Positions 18,067 to 24,901 of a DNA stretch of 64,000 nucleotides are shown here, in pieces. Position 1 is the stretch's first letter, and each line of letters starts with the position of its first letter. The DNA is from Hyphomonadaceae bacterium (GTDB taxonomy: Bacteria; Pseudomonadota; Alphaproteobacteria; Caulobacterales; Aquidulcibacteraceae): positions 1-64,000 of the forward strand of contig WRPI01000001.1 of the NCBI GenBank assembly GCA_009773395.1, read 5' to 3'. The notes below the pieces were generated by a model, which had not been told where the DNA came from, did not search any database, and was given only the letters and a program-made list of their open reading frames with translations. A program made the position numbers and the translations under genes.

Positions 18067-18387
18067 ATGTGGTCTGTTGAAACCCTAAATGAAAACGTCG
18101 ATGACGAAATCCTCGCACTGCCGCGCGATATGTCTGCGCGATTGGGTAGGTTTGTAAAAGTCATTGAAGATTTCGGTTTGCAAAAACTACCGCATGACGC
18201 GGTAAAACACCTCGAAGGTAAACTTTGGGAATTACGAATAAAAGGGAGAGACGGAATTTCGAGGGCTGTTTATGTGACGGCGCATTACAAGCGCGTTGTT
18301 ATATTGAGGGTTTTTATTAAGAAGACCCAAAAAACGCCGAATTCCGAACTTGAAATTGCTCGAAAACGATTAAAGGAAGTGAAATGA
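18067..18387 (+). CDS. HigB/RelE-superfamily toxin (phage-derived Gp49-like)
   Basis: 106 aa. The ordered features of the Gp49-like/RelE fold are visible: an N-terminal helix with LPRDMSARLGRFVKVIEDFG, the middle HLEGKLWELRIKGRDGISRAVYV with Arg residues likely to bind mRNA, and the strand RVVILRVFIKKTQKTP. Members are ribosome-dependent mRNA interferases. The stop overlaps the start of the XRE antitoxin (ATGA), toxin first, the HigBA order. A good promoter lies directly upstream. Confidence 0.85.
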   Translation: MWSVETLNENVDDEILALPRDMSARLGRFVKVIEDFGLQKLPHDAVKHLEGKLWELRIKGRDGISRAVYVTAHYKRVVILRVFIKKTQKTPNSELEIARKRLKEVK

Positions 18388-18665
18388 CAAAATTTAGCGT
18401 TCTCCATGAAAAACTGATGAAAGATCCTGAATATGTGCGCGAATATGACGCTCTCGAAGAAGAATTCGCCATTATGACTGCCGTTATTTCTGCACGTGTT
18501 GCGGCCAACCTCACTCAAGAAGAATTGGCAAAGCGAATGGACACCACCCAAGCAATGATTGCGCGCCTCGAAAGCGGCAAACAAATGCCGAGCACAAGGA
18601 CCTTGGAAAAGCTGGCAAAAGCGACAGGAACGAAGTTGCGGATAAGTTTTGAGGCGGTGACATGA
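18384..18665 (+). CDS. XRE-family antitoxin (HigA-like)
   Basis: 93 aa. The first 40 residues are acidic and helical (KDPEYVREYDALEEEFAIM), probably the toxin-binding part. A helix-turn-helix follows at about 45-90 (NLTQEELAKRMDTTQAMIARLESGKQMPS). It neutralises the toxin encoded just upstream, shares 4 bp with it, and is likely to repress the operon. Confidence 0.87.
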   Translation: MTKFSVLHEKLMKDPEYVREYDALEEEFAIMTAVISARVAANLTQEELAKRMDTTQAMIARLESGKQMPSTRTLEKLAKATGTKLRISFEAVT

Positions 18666-18712
18666 CTAAACCAAAGAAAGTTGAGTCGAACTATCCATAG
18701 CTTATTTTTCGA

Positions 18713-18740
18713 TTGACAAACAAGAGATTTGTGGTATCCT
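18713..18740 (+). promoter_or_regulatory. Promoter of the AIPR-like gene
   Basis: TTGACA (18713-18718), 16-bp spacer, TATCCT (18735-18740). A transcript would begin near 18747, at the foot of a hairpin, and carry a leader of about 140 nt before the ATG at 18889. Confidence 0.6.
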
Positions 18741-18745
18741 TTTGT

Positions 18746-18888
18746 CGTCCTTGGATAAGGACGTTTATTTTGAAAACCTATGAGAATTGGTTTGGTTACA
18801 TTAATGGATTAGGGAAGTTGTAAATTTCCTGTTTGTTCGTTGGCATAGCCACATCTGGTTCTCCTTAAAATCTTAAGGAGATTTTTTT
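18746..18888 (+). ncRNA. Structured 5' leader with Shine-Dalgarno inside a terminator-like hairpin
   Basis: Three hairpins in a row. HP1 18746-18763: CGTCCTT-ggat-AAGGACG, 7 bp. HP2 18823-18839: GGAAGTT-gta-AATTTCC, 7 bp with one G-U pair. HP3 18860-18881: TCTCCTTAA-aatc-TTAAGGAGA, 9 perfect pairs, followed by seven T (18882-18888) and then the ATG. The ribosome site AAGGAG (18875-18880) is the 3' arm of HP3, so HP3 both hides it and looks like an intrinsic terminator. The arms of HP1 (GTCCTT and AAGGAC) could pair with HP3 arms instead, giving alternative folds. Regulatory role is inference. Confidence 0.55.
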
Positions 18889-20244
18889 ATGAAAAACGAG
18901 AATTTGATAGTAAAATTTGAGCAAGTTTGCGATCAATCAAACGAGTCGATTCGCCGACTAAGTGGCTTCGTAAAAGCCAAGAACTTTATCGAAATTATAA
19001 ATCACGCTGATTTGCAAGCAAATCCGAGGTCGTCCAAAGTTGGACTTGTCACTTACGATATTATCGACAGCATTATTAAGTATTCTTCAATTTTTCCATT
19101 TATGACAAAAGGAGTATTGCTAGCGTCTGCGAACCCTCCGCGCGACCTAGAGCGCAGAAGATTTGAATTGCAATTTTCTGAACCATCAATTGAAGGCATT
19201 TTGGATGGAGGTCACAATACACTTGCAATCGCAATCCACATTCTTAATATTGCGACTGAGAAAGACAGATCAATTTCAAAAATAAAAAGATGGGATGACC
19301 TAAAAAGCGTTTGGGATGCTAATCAAGCCAAAATTGAACTCATCAAGGACCAACTTGACTTTCTAATTCCCTTGGAAATTCTTGTTCCCGCAACTAATAC
19401 AGAAGAAAATCTTGAAACGTTTAAGAACTCTATTTTAGATATTTGTTCAGCGCGTAATAACAACGTTCAGCTGGTGTTGGATACAAAGGCCAACCAAGCA
19501 GGTCATTATGATTACATTAAAAGCATAATCGATCCGGTTCTTGCAAAAGACGTGGTATGGAAGACTAACGAATCTGGGAGAGTCCCTGTCCGCGATCTAG
19601 TAGCGCTGGCTTGGATACCTTTGTCGATGATTGAACTGCCTGCACACATATCTAAGTCCTCGCCTGTCCAAATTTACAGCTCAAAAGGAAAATGCATGGA
19701 AAACTTCGTCAACCTAATGGAAGACGATTTTGTCGCCAAGCAACTAAATGGTGAGTACGAGTTAAAAAATACAATTGTTGGCAGTGCTTTAGACTTATTA
19801 AAGGACTTACCGAAACTTTATGACCGAATTTATAAGAATTTTCCAAGAGCGTATAACGATGCTGGCGGGAAATTTGGACGAATTTCTTCGGTGAAGATGT
19901 ATGATCCAAAAAAATACAAAGAAGATCCTAAAAGCTATTTGAATAAGAAGGTAACAACGCCATTTTACGCCGAGGAGTTTGAATACCAGGTTCCCGATGG
20001 TTTCATTGTACCTTTGGTTTGCGCACTTTCGGCGTTGATCGAAAACAAAGACGGCAAACTCGCTTGGAAAACGGATCCTTTCAAATTTGTTGAAAGAAAC
20101 CTGTCAGGCATACTCAAGCAATATAAAGGGATGATGGATTTATCTTTTTGGAACCCGCAAACAGTTGGAAAAGCCGCACCAATTTACGCAATGGCCAAGC
20201 AACAATTTGAACATTTCTTATTGACTGACAAAATGGACAATTAA
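18889..20244 (+). CDS. AIPR-like (abortive infection phage resistance) family protein
   Basis: 451 aa, no membrane span or signal. Two stretches match what I know of AIPR-type proteins: GILDGGHNTLAIAIHIL (about 101-117), the glycine-rich NGxxT/DGGHxT position, and SARNNNVQLVLDTKANQAGHYDYIK (about 185-210). AIPR proteins are found in phage-defence and restriction or toxin islands; their biochemical action is poorly defined. AAGGAG lies 8 nt before the ATG but inside a hairpin (see leader). The gene sits between a HigBA-type pair and CopG/Brn antitoxin genes, supporting a defence role. Base use is more AT-rich than in the flanking core genes by eye. Confidence 0.55.
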   Translation: MKNENLIVKFEQVCDQSNESIRRLSGFVKAKNFIEIINHADLQANPRSSKVGLVTYDIIDSIIKYSSIFPFMTKGVLLASANPPRDLERRRFELQFSEPSIEGILDGGHNTLAIAIHILNIATEKDRSISKIKRWDDLKSVWDANQAKIELIKDQLDFLIPLEILVPATNTEENLETFKNSILDICSARNNNVQLVLDTKANQAGHYDYIKSIIDPVLAKDVVWKTNESGRVPVRDLVALAWIPLSMIELPAHISKSSPVQIYSSKGKCMENFVNLMEDDFVAKQLNGEYELKNTIVGSALDLLKDLPKLYDRIYKNFPRAYNDAGGKFGRISSVKMYDPKKYKEDPKSYLNKKVTTPFYAEEFEYQVPDGFIVPLVCALSALIENKDGKLAWKTDPFKFVERNLSGILKQYKGMMDLSFWNPQTVGKAAPIYAMAKQQFEHFLLTDKMDN

Positions 20245-20251
20245 TTGACAT

Positions 20252-20282
20252 GGGCGGCCTTACTTTTCGTGGAAGGCCGCCC
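20252..20282 (+). terminator. Strong hairpin between the AIPR-like and CopG-type genes
   Basis: GGGCGGCCTT (20252-20261) pairs perfectly with AAGGCCGCCC (20273-20282), loop of 11 nt, 8 bp after the stop codon. No T-run follows, so it may stabilise the upstream mRNA or attenuate read-through rather than terminate fully. Confidence 0.55.
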
Positions 20283-20313
20283 ACTTTCATGCATACCAAA
20301 GAGGTTAGTCATT

Positions 20314-20580
20314 ATGAAAAACTCAGATAAAACACTAAAACAATTCCCACCGCTAGCTACCGACCAAGATGCAGAAGATTTCTTGGAAAATGCCGATTTG
20401 TCAGAGTACGATTTATCGTCAATGAAGCCAGTACGGTTTGAATTATCGGCCAAAGATGAGCGGCTTACTATTCGCCTTCCTTCAACGCTGCTATTCAAGT
20501 TGAAAGCCGAGGCAAAGAAATACAATATGCCCTATGGTCGCTATATTCGCATGACATTGGAGCATTCGCTGGAAAGGTAG
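20314..20580 (+). CDS. CopG-family antitoxin (PF12441-like), no toxin partner beside it
   Basis: 88 aa from ATG 20314, with AGAGG 9 nt upstream; a longer reading from 20245 runs through the hairpin and is unlikely. The family pattern is clear: NADLSEYDLSSMKPVRFELSAKDERLTIRLPSTLL, then LKAEAKKYNMPYGRYIRMTLEHSL, the ribbon-helix-helix end. Members usually accompany a BrnT-type toxin. Here the upstream gene is the AIPR-like protein, so it is either an orphan or the partner of that gene. Confidence 0.75.
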   Translation: MKNSDKTLKQFPPLATDQDAEDFLENADLSEYDLSSMKPVRFELSAKDERLTIRLPSTLLFKLKAEAKKYNMPYGRYIRMTLEHSLER

Positions 20581-20764
20581 TGGATTGCCGAAAAGCCAAA
20601 AGAACTGCGCCATCGACTGAATCATTTCCATAATACACGTCACCTTCCAAACCCGTTATCCAACACGAAATAGCTCGTGATATAAATATTTGGTTGTCGC
20701 GGTGGTTCGCGCCCGAAAACAAAAATTGCTAATATTTCATAACATTTTGAGGGCTACCAAACAG

Positions 20765-20806
20765 TTGATTGCCAAAATGGTATAATTATGATATAAAAAT
20801 TATACC
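20765..20806 (+). promoter_or_regulatory. brnTA promoter and operator
   Basis: TTGATT (20765-20770), 16-bp spacer, TATGAT (20787-20792). A perfect inverted repeat GGTATAATT-N10-AATTATACC (20779-20806) covers the -10, as expected for an operator bound by the BrnA dimer. Confidence 0.6.
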
Positions 20807-20825
20807 TGTTAGAAAAGGTCGAAAT

Positions 20826-21090
20826 TTGCCAATTTTTGAGTTTGATGTTGCAAAATCCGATGCCAATCTTGAAAAACATGGCATTGATTTTGTAACGGCG
20901 CAGGAATTGTGGAGTGATGAAAATCGGTTTATTATTTCTGCACAAAGTAAAACTGAAGCGCGTTTTGCGGTTTTTCGGTAAAGTTGGCGATAAATTGTGG
21001 ACGGCAGTTTATACCATGCGCGGTGAGAATATTAGATTAATTTCAGTAAGGCGGAGCAGAGATGATGAAACAGAAATCTATAACGGCTGA
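20826..21090 (+). pseudogene. brnT: brnT toxin gene broken by a +1 frameshift
   Basis: TTG at 20826 (AAAGG 7 nt upstream) begins MPIFEFDVAKSDANLEKHGIDF, the BrnT start, followed by TAQELWSDE. The frame stops at 20979-20981. Ignoring one base near 20976 (the C after a run of five T) restores AVFGKVGDKLWTAVYT and RGENIRLISVRRSRDDETEIY, the conserved BrnT second half, ending at TGA 21088-21090. BrnT is a RelE-like ribonuclease. So this copy is either inactive or contains a sequencing error at the homopolymer. The end overlaps brnA by 29 bp as in intact operons. Confidence 0.82.
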
Positions 21091-21316
21091 AGAATTCGAC
21101 AAGATTTTGGACGAAGGCAAGGAAAGCATTTTGCCCTATTTGGACATGGCAAGTGCGCGCCGAGGCAACCAAGCTCCAAAAAGAATAAACTTAGACATCC
21201 AACCTTGGATGATTACTTCTGTTGACCGTGAGGCAGCGCGCATTGGCATTGCCCGTCAGGCGCTTATTAAAATGTGGATCGCAGATAAGTTGAAAGAAAT
21301 TGAGAAGGCGGCATGA
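21062..21316 (+). CDS. brnA: BrnA-type antitoxin
   Basis: 84 aa. SITAEEFDKILDEGKESILPYLDMA is the toxin-binding N-terminus; NLDIQPWMITSVDREAARIGIARQALIKMWIADKL is the ribbon-helix-helix C-terminus. GGAG lies 5 nt before ATG 21062 (a second ATG follows at once). It would neutralise BrnT and repress the promoter at 20765. It seems intact although the toxin frame is broken. Its stop overlaps the next start (ATGA). Confidence 0.82.
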   Translation: MMKQKSITAEEFDKILDEGKESILPYLDMASARRGNQAPKRINLDIQPWMITSVDREAARIGIARQALIKMWIADKLKEIEKAA

Positions 21317-21459
21317 AGCGAAGTAGAATTGCGATTTTTTCGTTATTAGTCCTTTTCGCCATTGGCATCATATTTATTAGATGCTCTAAGGTCATTGCTA
21401 TCGATACGTGCTTAGATTCTGGCGGTCGATGGCAAGACAAAGAATGCGTTTACAAGTGA
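21313..21459 (+). CDS. Small membrane-anchored protein with CLDSGGRW motif
   Basis: 48 aa. Residues about 5-24 form one hydrophobic segment (IAIFSLLVLFAIGIIFI) followed by Cys; the tail is IDTCLDSGGRWQDKECVYK. Tiny proteins with a C-x-D-x-GGxW-x5-C tail recur in proteobacteria as uncharacterised exported peptides; the two cysteines could form a disulfide outside the membrane. Its ATG overlaps the brnA stop, so it is probably co-translated with the antitoxin. Function unknown. Confidence 0.6.
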   Translation: MKRSRIAIFSLLVLFAIGIIFIRCSKVIAIDTCLDSGGRWQDKECVYK

Positions 21460-21466
21460 AAGTCAT

Positions 21467-21697
21467 ATGAACCGCCGAATTAAAAACCTGTTTTATACAA
21501 TTCCCGCCGCTCTGTTTGGCGGCCCGATTATGCATTCTGATATTGCTTTTTTGAGAGGTTTTGCGCAACATCGCATAGACTTTTGCGAAACTTGCGGTAA
21601 AGTTCTCGATCGACCCGACGACCCATCTTCCATCAAGCGTGGCGGCATATGCCTTGAATGTAAAATAGACGCAGATTTGGATTTAGAAAACCAATAA
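21467..21697 (+). CDS. Small zinc-ribbon-like protein
   Basis: 76 aa, not assigned to a known family. Two CxxC pairs (CETCGKVLDRP and GGICLECKID) about 25 residues apart suggest a zinc ribbon. The start is uncertain: ATG 21467 begins 8 nt after the previous stop, and a second ATG lies 21 codons on (MHSDIAFLRGF). It ends the accessory island and is convergent with the SRPBCC gene. Confidence 0.45.
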   Translation: MNRRIKNLFYTIPAALFGGPIMHSDIAFLRGFAQHRIDFCETCGKVLDRPDDPSSIKRGGICLECKIDADLDLENQ

Positions 21698-21705
21698 TAA
21701 AGGGC

Positions 21706-22164
21706 CTAAAGCCCCGCCACCAATTCTTCCAATTGGTCCGCCGCTTTGTTCCAACCATCATGGAAACCCATTTTTTCGTGCTCTTCCATATTTTCTTTGT
21801 TCCAATGATGGGCGCAGGCGGTATATAGGGTTGTTCCATCGCCAAGGTCTTTTAGTTTGATATCGCCAACCATAAATGCGCGATTTGACGGTATCCAAGC
21901 CTCCGTAAAGGCATCAGTGAAAACAAGGCTTCGGTTTGGAATTGCCTCGAGAATTAGGCCATTATTGGGGAAAATTTCGCCATTCGGGCCGCACATCGTC
22001 ATGGTCGATTTGCCGCCCGTGCGCAAGTCTTGGACAATATCTTTCACATACCATGGCTTTGGGCAAAACCATTGTTCCATCAATTTTGGCTCCGTCCAAG
22101 CGCGCCAAATTTTGCCAGGCGTACATTTTATTACGCGCTCTATTTTTAGAGTAAGTTCATTCAT
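21706..22164 (-). CDS. SRPBCC (AHSA1-type) domain protein
   Basis: 152 aa, one START-like domain. It begins LTLKIERVIKCTPGKIWRAWTEPKLMEQWFCPKPW, the AHSA1 opening, and ends with the helix HEKMGFHDGWNKAADQLEELV. GGGAG lies 6 nt before the ATG. It overlaps the ArsR-type gene by 8 bp, a frequent pairing in which the regulator controls the SRPBCC protein. The ligand is unknown. Confidence 0.85.
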   Translation of the reverse strand: MNELTLKIERVIKCTPGKIWRAWTEPKLMEQWFCPKPWYVKDIVQDLRTGGKSTMTMCGPNGEIFPNNGLILEAIPNRSLVFTDAFTEAWIPSNRAFMVGDIKLKDLGDGTTLYTACAHHWNKENMEEHEKMGFHDGWNKAADQLEELVAGL

Positions 22165-22474
22165 TTTCGTCTCCCTGATTTTCTAAGAAATCAAACAATC
22201 TATTGTTTAAATCTTCCCATGAATTGCGAATTTCTTTGAACCAATTCTCAACTTCTTTAATGCCAGTAAGATTGAGTGAATAAAATCTTTGCTGGGCACT
22301 AACTTCGACATTCACAAGCTTGGCAATGCGCAAAACCTTTAAGTGCTGAGAGACGGCAGGGGCAGACATTTCAAAGTGCGAAGTTATCGCTGCAACTGAC
22401 AAGCGCTCATTTTGCGACAGCATCGAAATGATGTTCGCACGCGTAGGGTCAGCAAGGGCGGTAAAGAAATTCAT
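22157..22474 (-). CDS. ArsR/SmtB-family winged-helix regulator
   Basis: 105 aa from ATG 22474 (a GTG at 22489 is possible). Winged helix: MNFFTALADPTRANIISMLSQNERLSVAAITSHFEMSAPAVSQHLKVLRIAKLV, then the wing VEVSAQQRFYSLN. No metal-binding cysteine pair, so probably the SRPBCC-linked, non-metal branch. Operon with the following gene. Confidence 0.88.
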   Translation of the reverse strand: MNFFTALADPTRANIISMLSQNERLSVAAITSHFEMSAPAVSQHLKVLRIAKLVNVEVSAQQRFYSLNLTGIKEVENWFKEIRNSWEDLNNRLFDFLENQGDENE

Positions 22475-22647
22475 AGCGCAAAATTGCACGAAGCTTTAAT
22501 TAAGTCAACTCTTATTTAAGTCATTTCTTATTTATTGGCAAGGCACTAGTGCGCAAGTCTCAATTGCGGATTGAATTGCACAGCCCTTTCCAAAGCCGTT
22601 GGGTTAAACTAATAATGCTCAATGGAAATTTTTTGAAGGAAGCTGTC

Positions 22648-23175
22648 ATGCGAATTATGGCACTGGTTTTATTATTCGGCATTGTGCCCATGGCCGCATT
22701 GGCGCAAACACAGCCCTCACCTCCCGTCGGTTGCACTTCGGAACAAAGCCGGCAATTCGATTTTTGGGTGGGGGCATGGGACGTGTATGCTGCCAATAAT
22801 ATGGAAGTCAAAGTCGCCGATAGTTTGATAGAAAACCTGTATTCGGGTTGCGCGATTCGTGAGAATTGGATGCCGCTTAGGGGCACGGGCGGCGGAAGCC
22901 TCAATGCATATATTCCAACTCAACAAAAATGGCGGCAAACCTGGGCGGATTCGTCTGGCTCCTATGTTGATTTCGAAGGCAGTTTTCAAGGCGGAAAAAT
23001 GGTTCTCCAAGGGATTTGGCCACAAGCGGGCAAACCAAATCAAATAACACGTATGACTTATTCCAAACTGGAAAACGGTTCAGTTCGGCAAAGAGGTGAA
23101 ACCTCCGATGATGGTGGCAATAGCTGGCAAATGAGCTTTGTTTTTATTTATGTTCCGAAAATAAGTCGGCACTAA
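22648..23175 (+). CDS. Secreted protein of unknown function
   Basis: 175 aa from ATG 22648, chosen for AAGGAAG 5 nt upstream and because it starts the signal peptide (MRIMALVLLFGIVPMAALAQ). The mature part contains SRQFDFWVGAWDVY, typical of a widespread family of secreted lipocalin-like proteins, and ends GETSDDGGNSWQMSFVFIY. No catalytic residues are evident. It lies 3 bp before fmt. Confidence 0.65.
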   Translation: MRIMALVLLFGIVPMAALAQTQPSPPVGCTSEQSRQFDFWVGAWDVYAANNMEVKVADSLIENLYSGCAIRENWMPLRGTGGGSLNAYIPTQQKWRQTWADSSGSYVDFEGSFQGGKMVLQGIWPQAGKPNQITRMTYSKLENGSVRQRGETSDDGGNSWQMSFVFIYVPKISRH

Positions 23176-23178
23176 TAT

Positions 23179-24093
23179 ATGCGTATTGCTTTCCTCGGTT
23201 CCCCTGAATTTGCCCTCCCTGCCCTCAATACTTTGGCCGCAGCGGGGCATGATATTGTGTGTGTCTATTCACAGCCGCCAAGACCGCGTGGTCGTGGGCA
23301 GAAACTTGCGCCAACCATAATTCATAAACGCGCCGAAGAATTGGGGATTGAAGTTCGCACCCCAAAATCCTTGCGCATTGCAGAAGAACAAGCGGCATTC
23401 GCGGCGCTTAACTTGGACGTTGCGATAGTGGTGGCGTATGGCCTAATTTTGCCAAAAGAGATTTTGCAAGCGCCACGGCTTGGCTGCCTAAATATCCACC
23501 CTTCCTTATTACCACGATGGCGCGGCGCGGCGCCGATTCAACGCTGTATCGAAGCTGGCGATACCAAAACTTCGGTGCAAATTATGGCAATGGATGAAGG
23601 GCTGGATACTGGCGCGATTTATATGGCTCAAAATATCGAAATAACACCAAGTGATACTTATGGAACAATGTCGGAAAAATGCGCAAATATTGGTGCCGAG
23701 CTTTTGCTCAAATCCTTGTCGCAACTTGCAACCACAGGGTTAACACCAAATCCGCAAAGTGAAATTGGCGTTACTTATGCAAGCAAAATAAGCAAAGAAG
23801 AAGCCCGCATTGATTGGTCAAAACCCGCCCATGAAATTGATTGTAAAATCCGAGGGTTTTCACCAATTCCCGCGGCTTGGACCTTGCTGGAAGGCGTTCG
23901 TTACAAAATATTGATGAGCCGAGTTGAAATTGGCGCTGGTCAAGCGGGTGCAGCGCTCGACGACGAGCTGTTAATTGCTTGCGGCAATGGCGCAATTCGT
24001 ATCCTAAAATTGCAATGCGAAGGCAAGCCGGCATTGGAAGCACGTGAATTTTTACGCGGTCAAAAAATCCCAAGAGGTTCGCGCTTTGCCTAA
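23179..24093 (+). CDS. fmt: Methionyl-tRNA formyltransferase
   Basis: 304 aa. Formylates initiator Met-tRNA with 10-formyl-THF. MRIAFLGSPEFALPAL begins the Rossmann domain. The catalytic region NIHPSLLPRWRGAAPIQR carries the Asn-His pair, with the distal Asp in MDEGLDTG. The C-terminal OB-fold domain starts near residue 205. Pairs with truA, which it overlaps by 8 bp. No def gene is nearby. Confidence 0.96.
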   Translation: MRIAFLGSPEFALPALNTLAAAGHDIVCVYSQPPRPRGRGQKLAPTIIHKRAEELGIEVRTPKSLRIAEEQAAFAALNLDVAIVVAYGLILPKEILQAPRLGCLNIHPSLLPRWRGAAPIQRCIEAGDTKTSVQIMAMDEGLDTGAIYMAQNIEITPSDTYGTMSEKCANIGAELLLKSLSQLATTGLTPNPQSEIGVTYASKISKEEARIDWSKPAHEIDCKIRGFSPIPAAWTLLEGVRYKILMSRVEIGAGQAGAALDDELLIACGNGAIRILKLQCEGKPALEAREFLRGQKIPRGSRFA

Positions 24094-24838
24094 ATGGAAA
24101 ATCACTCTTGAATATGACGGTTCCGCTTTTTGTGGATGGCAATCACAGCCCAATGGCAAAGGCGTGCAGAACCTTGTTGAATATGCAATTGCACAAATCG
24201 ATGGCGGCAAGCGCAATGTTTCGGTGGCCGGGCGCACCGATGCCGGGGTTCACGCTTTGGGGCAGGTTTGCTCGGCGATGCTTGAAAAAGACTGGAAGCC
24301 GCACAGGCTTTTGAGTGGGCTAAATTCATTTTTTCGTGAAGAAGGCAAAGTTTCAGCCATCAAAGCCGAACTGATGGCGGATGATTTTGACGCCAGATTT
24401 TCGGCCAAAACGCGTAAATATCTTTATATTATTCAAAACCGCAAGCCGCCTTTATCAGTCACCAAAGGCCGCGCTTGGCACGTGGTGTTCAACTTGGATT
24501 TGGAAAAAATGCGCTTGGCCGCGCGTGAGCTTATTGGCACGCACGATTTTACCACATTTCGCGATGTGCAATGCCAAGCTAAAAGCCCGATTAAGACGCT
24601 TGAAGTTTTCGATATTGCTGTTGCGCAAACCCCATTTGGCGAACAAATCCATTGCAAATTCGAAGCCCCAAGTTTTTTGCATAGGCAAGTGAGGTCGATG
24701 ATTGGCTCAGTTTATGATGTTGGACGCGGACGGTGGGAAATCGCTGACCTTAAAGCGGCGCTCGAAGCAAAAGACAGGGATAGATGCGGCCGTGTCGCCC
24801 CGCCCGAGGGATTGTTTTTAACAGAAGTGGTTTATTAG
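24086..24838 (+). CDS. truA: tRNA pseudouridine synthase A
   Basis: 250 aa from TTG 24086, which has AGAGG 8 nt upstream and begins LPKWKITLEYDG, the normal TruA opening; earlier starts lie deep in fmt. The catalytic aspartate is Asp52 in AGRTDAGVHA. FTTFRDVQCQAKSP and FLHRQVRSMIGS are conserved. It modifies U38-40 of tRNA anticodon arms. It overlaps fmt by 8 bp. Confidence 0.95.
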   Translation: MPKWKITLEYDGSAFCGWQSQPNGKGVQNLVEYAIAQIDGGKRNVSVAGRTDAGVHALGQVCSAMLEKDWKPHRLLSGLNSFFREEGKVSAIKAELMADDFDARFSAKTRKYLYIIQNRKPPLSVTKGRAWHVVFNLDLEKMRLAARELIGTHDFTTFRDVQCQAKSPIKTLEVFDIAVAQTPFGEQIHCKFEAPSFLHRQVRSMIGSVYDVGRGRWEIADLKAALEAKDRDRCGRVAPPEGLFLTEVVY

Positions 24839-24901
24839 AAGAATTTCATGGAATTGTCACAGTTTGGGGCGTAATATGCCGATGTCACATGGAGGGTTCA
24901 A

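Noticed and set aside
18746-18888. Type III (ToxIN-like) antitoxin RNA
   Set aside because: The leader has no tandem repeats and the downstream protein does not resemble ToxN/AbiQ; a cis-regulatory leader fits better.
20495-20722. 75-codon minus-strand ORF across the CopG-type gene end
   Set aside because: Overlaps a clear antitoxin gene and shows no recognisable domain or ribosome site.
18067-21697. Prophage or integrated element
   Set aside because: No integrase, att-like repeats, structural genes or flanking tRNA were found around the island.
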